The notes: generated from the letters alone by a model not told the origin. A stretch of DNA of 64,000 nt from Trichobilharzia szidati (GCA_944472155.2 OX235277.1:28840804-28904803); one strand, 5' to 3'. Positions 23,721 to 33,975 are shown, counted from the stretch's first letter. A program made the numbers and translations.

Positions 23721-24345
23721 ACAGCAGGCTGAAGGTGAGGCAGTACCTCATCGAAGAAGAAATTGCGAAATGGTCGCGCTATGTCGTGAATTGGAAGAAG
23801 TTAGAATTCATGGGCTGGCCACTGGATCGGGTCTCAGTGGCTCAATGGTCTACGAGCTAGCTCGCTAACCTTGTTACCGGAAGGTCCCTGGTTCGAACCC
23901 TGGCAGTGTGGTGGGCGCGTTCTACCGAAGAGTCCCAAACTAGGATGAAACAGCTGTCCAGTACTACCTGGTGGTTTTCCAGTGGTTCTGTGGTGAGAGC
24001 AAGCTGCTAGCCAATTGGTAGACATTGATCTACGCTGATTGGTAGAAATTAATCTAGGCTGATTCAACAACCGATCACAGCTGACCTAGACGTGGACAAA
24101 TATGATTCGCAGAAAAGTGGCTCGCATTTCCGAGAAATATCGAAACGAGAAAGCAGAAGACTGCGTTTGTTTGCAAACAACCAATCAGAAGACCGCCTTC
24201 TTTCTGCGGGCAGAGCCTTATTAATGTACGTAAAATACATATAAATACCTGTTGGTTTTCGTAATAAAACTGATCTGTTGCCTGGCCCTTGTCTTCTGTT
24301 GTTACAGTTCTCTAACTGATGTCAACTCATGATGAAATCCTCCAT
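23721..24345 (+). mobile_element. SINE family B, full-length copy split by a solo LTR
   Basis: Leader from 23721 (GCTGAAGGTGAGGCAGTACC), A box (CAGTGGCTCAATGG), B box (GGTTCGAACCC), hammerhead-like block (23917-23968: GAGTCCCAAACTAGGATGAA, then ACAGCTGTCCAGTACT), and tail. The tail is interrupted after TTTTCCAGTGGTTC and resumes at 24307 with GTTCTCTAACTGATGTC. The inserted 318 bases are the solo LTR at 23989-24306. Confidence 0.85.
23989..24306 (+). mobile_element. Solo LTR inserted in SINE B, 4-bp target duplication
   Basis: Starts TGTGGTGAGAGC and ends TTGTTACA. It is flanked by GTTC on both sides (23985-23988 and 24307-24310), and removing it restores the SINE B tail exactly. It has ATATAAATACC (TATA-like) near 24238 and AATAAAAC near 24273. 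Sequence differs from the LTR at 19660, so it is a second LTR family. Four-base duplications are usual for some trematode Gypsy elements. Confidence 0.8.
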
Positions 24346-24479
24346 CCAATGTAGATTATTGATTGAAGAAGTTGAATCCTAAAGTACAAGTCCAAATGAG
24401 ATTACTATTTACGCGTTGTATCGTAGTATTCCGCATACTAAGAATGGCTGATATCAGATTACGTGCATAGTCTAATCCA

Positions 24480-24632
24480 AATTCCCGTGAATTCTAACTT
24501 CTGTCGATTAGCGATAAGGCCTCACCACCATCTAATCCTATGGGTGAGTATCTGTCTTCACCCTGAACATGTTGGATCCCACCAGTAGCTGAATGGACAA
24601 CTGTTTGGCCTCGTAACCTGAAGGTTCTAGAT
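24480..24632. repeat. SINE B leader/head scraps
   Basis: Fragments of the SINE B leader (GTGAATTCTAACTTCTGTCG) and tRNA-like head adjoin the next copy. Orientation is mixed. Confidence 0.45.
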
Positions 24633-24970
24633 TTGGTTGGAGGATTTCATCATGACCTGACATCAGTTACAGAACCATTGGAAAACCTGCAGGGATTGTC
24701 AGCTGTTTCGTCAGCCTAGTTTGGGACAGTGCTTCAGCAGTACGCACCCGCCACAGGGTTTCGAACTCCGGACCTTCTGGTTACAAGGCTAGCGAGCTCG
24801 TAAACCACTAAGCCACTGGGACTCGATCCAATGGCCAACCAGCCCATGAATTGTAACTTCTGCCAATTCACGAAATAGCGCGACCATTTCGCAATATCTT
24901 CTTCAATGAGTAACTGTCCTCACCTTCAACATGATGTACCCTACTGGTCACGGCTTCCCACTAGATTTAA
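24633..24970 (-). mobile_element. SINE family B, near full length
   Basis: Tail, hammerhead-like block (24690-24745), tRNA-like head and leader on the minus strand. In this copy the bases after stem I (GTACTG) read CTGAAG, so a C occupies position 3, but four extra bases precede stem II. Confidence 0.8.
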
Positions 24971-25036
24971 TCCTTTGTGTGGTTACGGGTGCGCATCGTT
25001 AATGAGTTGGGAAGCTAATAGAAGACAACTACTCAC

Positions 25037-25183
25037 TTTTGGTCCCCTTGACTTCCAGTAGTTTTCCAATTCATAACGAAATCTACATTGAAGGAATCCA
25101 TGTGGATCACCTGAATCACATTTCTTTTCTAGAACCGCACAAAGATCATAGACACAAACCAAATCAGTGATCTGTCGAGTGGC
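25037..25183 (-). CDS. Possible internal exon, product unknown
   Basis: A 147-base stretch on the minus strand lies between a good acceptor (…GTTCAAG) and a strong donor (GTGAGT). It is open in phase 0 for 49 codons. The peptide starts ATRQITDLVCVYDLCAVLEK, continues KCDSGDPHGFLQCRFRYELE and ends NYWKSRGPK. The composition (few Lys/Asn runs, spaced Cys, amphipathic pattern) is coding-like. I do not recognise the family and found no partner exon nearby. It could be a piece of a host gene, a processed fragment, or an unrecognised transposon frame. Confidence 0.35.
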
Positions 25184-25199
25184 CTTGAACAACGAATGA

Positions 25200-25690
25200 G
25201 AATAGACGCATGCTACAATGGGAGAGGCAGTATATGGTCTAGGTTTACAAATTATTTGTCATTCTAACAATCACCCGCACTCTTATCGTTACCCTAAATG
25301 TAATACTGACATTAGTATAACTTGAATCAATCATGCTGTCTGAGAAAATTTGGCCGCAAATCCTCGAAACTTCAACCTGCGTGTGTTTGTGTAAGCAAAT
25401 ACAGATTTTACGATAAGGCGATCGTTTACTCGCATGATGAAGCATTTGCGCAAATGGTTGAAAAAGAGCTGTAGTCAGAGTGTTCCAAAAAGTTGGATAT
25501 TAAAGCATCTTATAGGCTTCAGACAGGATATTGACGCTATCAAGTCATTCAGTGTTCTCAGAAGACAAAAAGCAAACAAACAGAAAGGTACCTGCGTTTG
25601 TAGAGGCTTGCGTAATTAGAATTTATAAGCCCCGTCTATGTGTACAAAAGGAAATGATGGTCACTTTGAATCTACCGTGGTGATTAACAT
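25200..25690. other. No gene seen
   Basis: No supported feature. Confidence 0.35.
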
Positions 25691-25699
25691 CGTTTATTT

Positions 25700-25965
25700 A
25701 ACTATTAGAAGTTAATTGGTGGATGGTGACTAGCAGTGAAATCCATGATGCGCATTTCGTCCTATTTGGGACTCGTCATCTGGATATACCTGCATTCCGC
25801 AGTGAGGCATGATGTTCACACCGAGGCTCAAATCCAGTGCCCATAGTTTCAAACGCCAAAGCATCATCCACTAGACCACTTGGCCACGAGAGCCACCCTC
25901 TTGTGAGACCGAGCACTTCGGTCCAATCAGTCAACGGGAAAATCTAAAATTGAATCAAATATTAC
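25700..25965 (-). mobile_element. SINE family A (Sm-alpha-like), full length, with hammerhead remnant
   Basis: On the minus strand: leader ATTTTAGATTTTCCCGTTGA, A box (TGGCCAAGTGGTCTAGTGGA), B-box region (GGATTTGAGCC), then hammerhead 25738-25790: stem I ATCCAG/ATGGAT, core ATGACGA (C3 is A), stem II GTCC/GGAC, GAAA, palindromic stem III ATGCGCAT, C17. The end matches TAGTCACCATCCACCAATTA. This is the architecture reported for the schistosome Sm-alpha repeat. Confidence 0.85.
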
Positions 25966-27039
25966 TACTATTATTAACATTTTGTTACCTCTCTAATTAT
26001 TTTTGCTGTCAGTTCAAACTCCTTCCCCTCTTTATCACAAAAGGTCTGAATAAATCTACACAGACAAGCTCGAACGGATAATTTCCTTCGGGTACCTGCC
26101 ATGGTTGAAAGTGATACCATCATGGGTTGAGCTAAGCGAGCAGCTCTTCGTCTAGATCCTACACATTTAACAATGGCTTTGCCAATGGCAACACTGCTTC
26201 TTACTACTCAATACTGCTGACGATTGCTTGGCAACACTTGGAATGAATACGAATGACCTCCTAGGACGTCGTAGTGTCTCACAAAGAGAATGGTGACTGG
26301 TTGGTTTTAAGGAAGTAAAGCCAGATGGCAGGTTTCATATGGTACTTCTAACAGTTGTGGGCGTCCGTCTACTCTAGCAATCCCACCTGAGATTATTGGA
26401 ATTAATCTATCTATTTCGGTATAGATGATTACACTAAACACCTTGCGGATAGAGATTGCAAGCGTGGTCAGTAAGGTGGAAGATGAAGCGGTGCCTGATT
26501 CACCGTGGGTCGTCTTACATGCAGATAAATACGAACTTCTCATATGCTGTGTTGATTCATTTCCCATGTTATTTCTTTTTTGTAGGAAAATGTATACTAC
26601 TTATCTCTAGTAAACAGTGTAAGTTGTGTCTCGAATACCAGATATAGAAAGAAACATTTCACTAACACACGCTTTATTCAAACTGACAGAAGACGAGCAG
26701 ATAAATTTTTCTGGACCACATAGATTCAATTTCAAGAAGACGTTGTGAAAATGTAAGCCTGACACTTATCAGCGTTTTCCTGTCACACCGCAGAAATACG
26801 TTTTCAATTACTCTACTATGTGATCATCTCCTATCCAATTAGAAGCTTTGTCGTTGGGTTCAGAATTCAGTGATATTTCGACAAATTCGAGTAACTTGGA
26901 TATAAAAGTCCAGTTTGAAGCACTGATCCATCAGACAAATGATCTTCTCCTAGGGTCAAACAAATCATATGAACATTTCAAGTCTACAGTATTGAATTGC
27001 TGCCATCAGTATGTCAATACAACTGAATGTCAAACGTAC
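25966..27039. other. Spacer with one coding-looking minus frame
   Basis: At 26307-26567 the minus strand has an 86-residue frame whose second half reads YTEIDRLIPIISGGIARVDG then RPQLLEVPYETCHLALLP. It looks protein-like but has no recognised family and no clear splice sites. The rest shows no gene. Confidence 0.3.
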
Positions 27040-27050
27040 AGTTAAATTAA

Positions 27051-27096
27051 CTGATGGCGTTTCGAGCACAAAATATTGCTCATAATCATATCAAGT
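27051..27096 (-). ncRNA. Variant hammerhead motif, PLE-2 (left arm)
   Basis: Minus strand: stem I CTTGAT, core ATGATTA, stem II GAGCA/TGCTC, GAAA, short stem III, then ATCAG pairing back to stem I. The cleavage dinucleotide reads CC rather than TC. Confidence 0.4.
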
Positions 27097-27110
27097 ATAT
27101 CATATCATAT

Positions 27111-27160
27111 CAACTTGATATGATTATGAGCAATAGTTTGTGCTCGAAAGGTCATCAGTT
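27111..27160 (+). ncRNA. Variant hammerhead motif, PLE-2 (right arm)
   Basis: Stem I AACTTGAT/ATCAGTT (one bulge), core ATGATTA at 27120-27126, stem II GAGCA (27128-27132)/TGCTC (27141-27145), GAAA 27146-27149, GGTC then the predicted cut. Against CUGANGA, positions 3 and 8 are A and U, which could still pair. Stem II covaries with the copy at 61645. Confidence 0.45.
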
Positions 27161-27170
27161 AATTTAACTG

Positions 27171-28800
27171 TGCAACACTGTGTGATTTATTAAAATAAAA
27201 TCCTATCCATTATGGAGTTATACTCTACCACAGTGCCCAAGTTTTATACTTATATGAATGTCAAACGGTTGATTTCAGCTGAGCACAGAAAACAACTACG
27301 TGGGATTTAAAGGAATAAAGACTTGGTTGTGATCGGTCCCGATAAGGATGCTGGCATCGTCCTAATGGATCGCCAAGACTACGTCGATAAAATGTTATCC
27401 GTCATGTCAGGTGAAAAGAAATTTTCAAAAGAAAGTAACCAGAAAGACTAAACTGAACAAATTGAAGGGAAGATAAAATAAGTAGTGAAGAAGATGAAGA
27501 TCGAATCGATTACCAGCTATGAATTATTTCAGCAAATACGACCCTCAATTCCCGTAATTCCCTGGTTATATGGTCTACCGAAAGTGCACAAAGGGAAAGT
27601 ACCAATATGTCCAATCTTGGATACGACAAATTCACCATATCATGTTACTGCCAAATGGCCCGAAGACATCCTCCTACCTGTTAGAAATCATCTCTGTCAG
27701 CATAGTGTCTCAGATTCATTTGAATTCGTCAATTCCTCAAGTGATATTAATGTATCCGGGAATAAAATGATATCTCTGGATGTTACTTCTCTCTTCACTA
27801 ATGTTCCTCTTACTGAAACTATTTGCTTTATAGGCAAATTCATCAAGGATAATAATCTGGACGTGGGTATTCCGACACACTTATTAAAGGGACTACTATT
27901 GAGATGAACTTTCAACATCCAGTTCAAGTTCAACAACACGCTCTGTAGACAAAGAGATGGAGTGGTAATGGGGTGCTTTACTTGCAAACTGCTTCTTAGT
28001 AAGTCTGGAGAATAGTATGTTACGACTTACTATCAATAGTTTCCATTTTTGTACCAAAGATACATGGATGATACTTCCGTCGTATGTGATGAGAATACCA
28101 ACACCGAAATGATAACTAAGGAGTTCAGCAGCTGCCATCATGCCATCTAGTTAACGTCGGAATGAGAGATAAACACGGAATGGTCAATACACGAATTTTC
28201 ATAGTTGGGTCCCTTTGTGAAGAAAGAGAAACCTGGTTCACTCCTTATCCTCAAGAATAGGAGGGATATGTACCAGTGATATAATTGATAGGGAACTGAA
28301 GGGACTCAGACAAATCTTCATAGAGAATGGATAGCATCCAAGATTTATCGAGAAAAACATGAAGTTAAAGCAAAACCTTGAAAGAACCCAGACGGTTCTG
28401 AAGAAACTGCTATTTATGAACGTTGAATTTAAAGGTGATACCGAAGCTGAGATTTTGAAGAACCGCTTATCTAGATCACTGAGAAAAGCCTTCTTTGCGG
28501 CTGAGCTACGGATCAATTTCTACAGCCAGTAAATGACCAATGGATGTGTGAAGGATAAACTGCCGCTTTGGGCCACTTCAGTGTGTGTCTATAAATTCAC
28601 CTGCTCCTGCGGAGCTGGTCATATTGGCCTCACAAAGCGTACACTTTCCAAACACATCTCTGAATATTATCCGAAATGGTTAGCAAGAGGACAATGCAAG
28701 ACAGTTACTAGCTCAATTCTCGAGCACTTGATGAACTCAAACCACGAAGCTCCACCAGAGTCGTCTTTCAAGATTATCTAAAAGGTGAGACCAAATGGTA
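27171..28800 (+). pseudogene. Penelope-like element PLE-2, RT and GIY-YIG remnant
   Basis: In order: VIGPDKDAGIVLMDRQDYVD (27330-27390), RT finger block YGLPKVHKGKVPICPIL and MISLDVTSLFTNVPL (27485-27907; catalytic Asp in SLDV), QRDGVVMGCFTC near 27950, YMDDTSVVCDENTN near 28060 (YxDD present), connector with EFKGDTEAEILKNRLSRSLR near 28430, and endonuclease 28533-28781 (VYKFTCSCGAGHIGLTKRT, ILEHLMNSNH). At least five frame breaks or stops separate these. It spans nearly the whole PLE, with its 5' end at the palindrome. Confidence 0.88.
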
Positions 28801-28984
28801 CAAAGGGTGTTAGGTTTCGGCATTTGTGTGGCGGAAGCGTTTGATATTCGTCAATACAACCCCTAACTCTGTATATAAAAAAGTTTGTCCAGTCTCTTAT
28901 TATTAAATGGTCTTAACCTCTTCACTAGTCGTTCCCTTTAAAAAGTTTTATCCTTTTTGTAATTATACTATTAGTTTAATAATC

Positions 28985-29185
28985 GGGTCCGAGTGGCTGA
29001 ATGGTATACCAGTTTGCCTTGTAACCGGAGGGTCCTGGGTTCGGACCCTAGTGGGTGCTTACTGCCAATGGTTCCCAAACTAGGATGAAACAGCTGTCTA
29101 GTGCTCCGTGGTTTTCGATGGTTCTCTAAATGATATCAATCCGTGATCAACTCGTAAAAAAAACAATCCTTACAATCCAAATATA
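28985..29185 (+). mobile_element. SINE family B, 5'-leader missing
   Basis: Starts at the A-box region (GAGTGGCTGAATGG), B box (GGGTTCGGACCC), a degenerate hammerhead block (CCCAAACTAGGATGAAACAG then CTGTCTAGTGCTCC) and the tail. Confidence 0.8.
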
Positions 29186-29790
29186 GAATAATAATTAATT
29201 CACTATTATCACACTCACGTGTTCCTTTTTTATGTTTTCTCATCCTCTTCGCACTTGTTAAATTGACACTCAACTACCTTTATTCTAACTCAATTACAAT
29301 TTTAACCTTATCAAATTTCTAACGCTTTGGGTACTACACAATTTACAACTTTTATTTTTACTTCTAAAGCCACTTATGAGTAATTATATCAATTATGTCA
29401 TCCCTCCTATTACTCAATAATAGACTACGATACATTGTTGGTAAATATGTGTACAAAAACCGATAGACTTCAACGTTCGCCTACCATGGCCTACATGACC
29501 TATTTAAATGTGATTGGTCATTAGTATGTACTGAGTAAATGTCATGCATTTTATTTTATTATTATCGTGAATCATGTTAGCTGTAAAGCGAGTGTATAGA
29601 AACTACGAAATGATGCCATCATCTCATGAAATTTGTCATCTAAATACCTTATTCAAATATAAATACGACTGTACAGTCTTTGAAGATGATTTCTTCGATA
29701 AAGAAAGTTTTCTTTGTTGAATTATCTATTATTTACTCAATGGGTATTTTCGGTGATAAGTTGTATTTGTTAATTCTTAATCATGTCTTT
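29186..29790. other. No gene seen
   Basis: AT-rich spacer; no supported feature. Confidence 0.35.
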
Positions 29791-30066
29791 ATTTAATTGA
29801 ATTTTAGATTTTCCCGTCGATTGATTGGACAGAAGTGCTCGGTCTCAGGTTGACATGTCGGCTTGTTGTGCAGATGCTTCGACGATGTCTGGGCATGTAA
29901 TTAGAATTTAATTGGTGGATGGTGACTAGCACTGGAATCCAGGATGTGCATTTCGTCCTATTTGGACTCGTCACTGGATGCACCTGCATTTCGCATTGAT
30001 TGATGATGTTCCCGCCGAGGCTCGAACCCAATCAATCGACGGGAAGATCTAAAATTGAATTAAATA
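29791..30066 (-). mobile_element. Rearranged SINE family A with inverted ends and hammerhead remnant
   Basis: Minus-strand hammerhead at 29937-29982: stem I ATCCAG/CTGGAT perfect, core TGACGA with C3 deleted, stem II GTCC/GGAC, GAAA, stem III ATGCACAT, C17. The SINE A leader occurs at both ends in opposite orientation (29791-29828 and 30028-30066, about 36 bases), so the copy is a composite of two oppositely oriented pieces. Confidence 0.75.
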
Positions 30067-30091
30067 ATTAATATGACCCGTTGCACAAGAG

Positions 30092-30150
30092 GTGGCTCTC
30101 GATGCCCAAGTGGTTTAGTGGATAACGCTGTTATATGCCTATAAAATAAC
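30092..30150 (+). mobile_element. SINE family A head fragment
   Basis: GAGGTGGCTCTCGATGCCCA then AGTGGTTTAGTGGATAACG: leader end and A box of family A, plus strand, truncated before the B box. Confidence 0.6.
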
Positions 30151-30903
30151 CCGTTATCCTGAGAGTCATGGAGAAAGTTGTTAAAGACCAGTTATCAGAT
30201 AATCTACTTAGAGAAGATCTGGTTACAACGAATGCGGCTGGATTTGCATCGATGAAAGCAATCTTGACTTAACTCTCGAAACAAATGGGCAAAAGATAGC
30301 CAAGCTCAACTCAGTCGTAGATTTCGGTATAACAGAATCTAGTAATCTACCATTCTCTGAACAAAGTGATTACAACAGACGCAAAACTCGTCGGCTCCTA
30401 GGATGCATAACTCGCAATTTCTTTTGTTATGAAACTAGGGTTTAATTATAAAAAGTATGTGTCCGACCTGTTTTAGAATACTACCCGTTTATTCTTAGCT
30501 GACTGCGACAGAATGACAAGCTTAAATTAGAAGGAGTGCAAAGGCAATTTACCTCAAGAACTCTTGGTTTAGAATGTAGTCTCAACTACTCTGAGCGTTG
30601 CAACAGATTGAAAATAAAACCACTCTGGGAAAGATGTCTTAAGCTAAACATTATTTTCTACAAGTTAGCTAATCTTCTCTTGCACTTCTCCAAGCCAATA
30701 ACTAAGTCTGTCTCTGTAATCAGTTGCAATTTTAGAAATCATGACAACCTACTTGCTATAGAGCATTGTCAGACTTATTTGCGGTACAACTTCTTCTTAA
30801 ATAAGTTTTCAGTCATTTGGAATAGGCTACCAGCTAATGTGCGTGATGCAAACACACTTCCAGTGTTCATCTCCTCAGTCACCAAACTCCTCTACATCTG
30901 ACC
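30151..30903 (+). pseudogene. CR1/Jockey-group LINE fragment, RT ends with internal deletion
   Basis: Starts with RVMEKVVKDQLSDNLLRE (RT finger), then a jump to the thumb: YEQSDYNRRKTRRLLG-type residues, and a 121-residue open end (30536-30901) with VQRQFTSRTLGLECSLNYSE, ERCLKLNIIFYKLANLL, and YNFFLNKFSVIWNRLPANVR, ending in a stop. The palm is lost. Followed by a C run at 30902-30913. Confidence 0.7.
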
Positions 30904-30913
30904 CCCCCCCCCC

Positions 30914-31600
30914 GCCCCACATAAATATACTCGGTTTACTAAACGTAAGAGTAACAATAAATTTCATTAATAAATGTTAATATTACTGGCAGAACATTAC
31001 AAGCATTTCTACACAGGGTATAAATATTAGTGCACACGTGTAATAAAAAAGTTAGCATAACAGAACTACTTAGGGTATCAACAGGAATCATGGTTTTCAT
31101 ACACAGGATATGTATATGTATAAATTAACAAATCACTCTTTGTGCTGCTTTCCACGCTGCTGTTGTTTGTCTTCTTTTTTCTCACCAATTTAGCTTCTGT
31201 ATGACTTTCTGAGTGATGATACAAAATGTAAATATTTGACGACTTACAACAACAATCTAAAAAGATCTGTCAATAGTAATGGCAGCAAATCCAAAAACTG
31301 CCCAACAAAACATCCATCATTTACTTCCGCAACAAGTTGTCAAAGAAAACTGAGGAATATAACTATATACTAATGAATAAACCAAATCACTATCTGTACC
31401 ATGCCAGTAAGTCTGGCAGTTTATGAAATAATGCAAATATCCTGATGGTTGCTAACATAATCTTACCGACTCGTGCGATGATACTTTTCATCTCCTACAT
31501 GCTCCACTTGTCATTTATATAGATCAGTTCGCCATTATTTTGATTCGACTGAAAATTAACTGTTAACAGTAACAGTTAATTTGATGTAATGTCAATTGAT
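30914..31600. other. No gene seen
   Basis: AT-rich spacer without supported features. Confidence 0.35.
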
Positions 31601-32177
31601 GTAATAATCCAATATCCTGATTACGAGCTAGTATAAATCAGTGATTTCTTCCAGCTCGCTTCTTGATTGTAAGGTAGCTACCTCTAGAGGTTCCAAAAAT
31701 GGGTTTTTTCGTACATTTAGCTGGACACTAACTACTTTGATGAGTTGCTCGCAATTAATATCAAGAAGCCTTATAATCGGTGAACTAACTAACGTTTTAC
31801 AAGACAATTTTACCACACTTATCACCAGTAACGCCAAGTCCGACTATTACGCGCGGTTATGTCTAATATCCAATATCGTTTGCAAGAGCTATTTGATTTC
31901 TCTGTGTTCGCTTCTTGATTATGAGGTAAAGGTTACTGGTCTTAGGTAAACCTCCGCGTAATTCGTTCCACCACTCAATCATCGTAGCTCTGGTTGACTC
32001 TAAAAGGAGTGGTGATGGGATTAATTATATGTTGTTTGTAGCATGCGGTATCCAATATCCAATATTGTTTTTACTAGCTAGTATAAACCAATTTGATTTC
32101 TTTGTGCTCGCCTCTTGATTGTGAGTTATAGGTTCCTGATCTTCGGTAAACTTCTCAATAGCTCGTCTTGCCACTCG
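31601..32177. repeat. About three imperfect tandem units of roughly 190 bp
   Basis: Units share CCAATATC, GAGCTAGTATAAA/CTAGTATAAACCA, TTTGATTTCT, TGTGCTCGCCTCTTGATTGT and TTACTGGTCTTAGG/TTCCTGATCTTCGG. The last 255 bases (31923-32177) are repeated at 38872-39126. What element they come from is not known; the second copy sits just beyond the 3' end of the CR1-like LINE at 39300. Confidence 0.7.
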
Positions 32178-33850
32178 TATGGGCAGAAATTAAACGCCAT
32201 GTACAAGGTCATTGGTGGAGTGAGACGCTCAAAGGTCATTTTCGTCCATGTTAGTCGGCCATGTTGGATTGCAGTTCCGTTGCTGTTCGTTTACACATCG
32301 ATTTTTCCGTTTATCCAGCAGTTATTCACAACTTATCTTGATGCACATTGTTCACAAATGTTGCGTTTCACTTCATTATTGTTCCCTTTCCTGTTGAAAT
32401 TAGTTATTTCGTTTGTTTCGAAAGTTTTTGCCACGAGGTCAGTGCATTCGTTTCATTGTAATTGTTTAATACGTTGCATTCATGCATGGTTTCAGTGTTT
32501 TAATTGTTTTTCAGCTATTAATGAATTAGTACTGTGTAGAAATCTTGGAGATTATACACGTGAACATGTTTGGGAAGCAGAAGCCATTGTTTCCAGTTCA
32601 TTTTTGGTTGCCGTTATTGCTGCTGGCTCAGTTGGTTACTTAATATGTAGGAATCTGGAATAAAATGTCTCTCACGTTCATGTTTACAGCATGCAACAAT
32701 CTACGAATGAATCCGGTGAAGAGAGCACCATCAGGGTTGATATTAGCAAAGTTTTCGAAGAACTAACTAAACCCAGAGAATTTAGAACCTGGTTTGAAGT
32801 TTAAAATGCTTTGGAGCTTTTCGACAAGGTGTCTGTTGTCAGCTAAAAAATCAGATATATTGTGAGAGAATCAAGCAAGGGTGAGCCACATGTGAAGTAT
32901 GAATGTGTGGTGTTTGTATGTACTTTTGGAAGCAAACTTAGGAAGCAATAGGAAATCCCTAAATGATTGTTAATGCCTAGTGTACTAGATCCAAACGCAC
33001 GAACTAGGACTGCCTGTAGTAAACGCGGTGTTAACAACCATTTTATTTGTTTCAAAAGGATTTGAAAAGCGGCTAACGTAAGATGATCTGGTGAGTGTTC
33101 GGTAAGAATTTCACTAGCAAGAATAACGTTTCGAATTTATAACCGTCTGAGAAGCTGATTATTAATCGGGGTGAAAAAATTGGCTGGTTACAAATTGCTT
33201 GTATCAGTTCAAATAATGAAATTCCTATTTTTCGGATGCTTGTGATTTCTCCGTGGTTATAAACACGGTTGCCCATGATTTATAAGAAAACTTTAAATAA
33301 ATTTTCTTTCAACCAGTGGTCTTCTTTTTCTTGGCGAAGCATCTATTGAGACGATTAGGTAGCAAAGTAGAATGTTTTGTGATTGAGAATCGTAGTCGTT
33401 GAGTTTCGGATTTATATCGCACATCTAATTGCTATAACCCTATGAATAAAGCTTTTTCCTCATGGTGCATTATGATGTCTAGAAACCATAAGCACACTGC
33501 CTTCGATAAATTTGTTTTTACTTTTTAAATGACAGCAAATAGTGAGTCATTTGAGGCGATAGGATAAATACCTCTAAACGCTTTCGTGAAGAGATTAGGA
33601 TATGTTTATTTTCTCGACTAGGAGACGATCTTTTTACCCAGAAAGCTCTCAGGATGCCCGCTTTTACTTTGTAATTCAAAGATAACGTTGAGTTGCTCAC
33701 TTAGGTAGTAGCAAGGGGGTAGCTTTAGGTAATGCGTCATAGAAGTAAGCAGTGTATGTCTATTGTGTCTAAATATATTAAACGTTGTAAAGCCGGTCAA
33801 ATCGTAGTTCTCAAATATGAGTTAGTTTTTTAAATAATGAGTGTACCGTG
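32178..33850. other. No gene confirmed; gag-like scrap
   Basis: 32693-32850 encodes ESTIRVDISKVFEELTKPRE then FRTWFEV, stop, NALELFDK, resembling a retroelement gag start. A 182-residue open frame at 32115-32663 overlaps a repeat at its start and lacks any recognised domain, so I do not call it. The rest is empty. Confidence 0.35.
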
Positions 33851-33975
33851 CTAGCGTTTGTGCTCGAAACGTCATCAGTTAATATAACTGTACAACACTG
33901 TCTGATTTATCTAAATAAAATCTTGTCCATAATGGAGTTATACTCTACCACAGTGCCCAAGTTTTATACTTAAAT
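33851..33975 (+). mobile_element. PLE-2 end fragment
   Basis: Matches 27137-27255: TTTGTGCTCGAAACGTCATC and GGAGTTATACTCTACCACAG. Only the 3' half of the variant hammerhead is present. Confidence 0.75.

Larger units (their letters stand above)
27040..27170. repeat. Near-perfect palindrome of two PLE-2 ends (57-base arms)
   Basis: Arms 27040-27096 and 27114-27170 are inverted copies separated by 17 bases. Each arm carries the variant hammerhead described separately. The right arm leads straight into the PLE-2 coding remnant. Confidence 0.9.

Noticed and set aside
24311..24345. Second hammerhead in the SINE B tail (CTGATGTCA...GATGAAA)
   Set aside because: It has CTGATG and GAAA by chance spacing but no stem II between them.
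32115..32663. 182-residue open frame on the + strand with hydrophobic stretches
   Set aside because: It begins inside a repeat, is T-rich (which makes hydrophobic reading by itself) and has no recognised domain or splice context.
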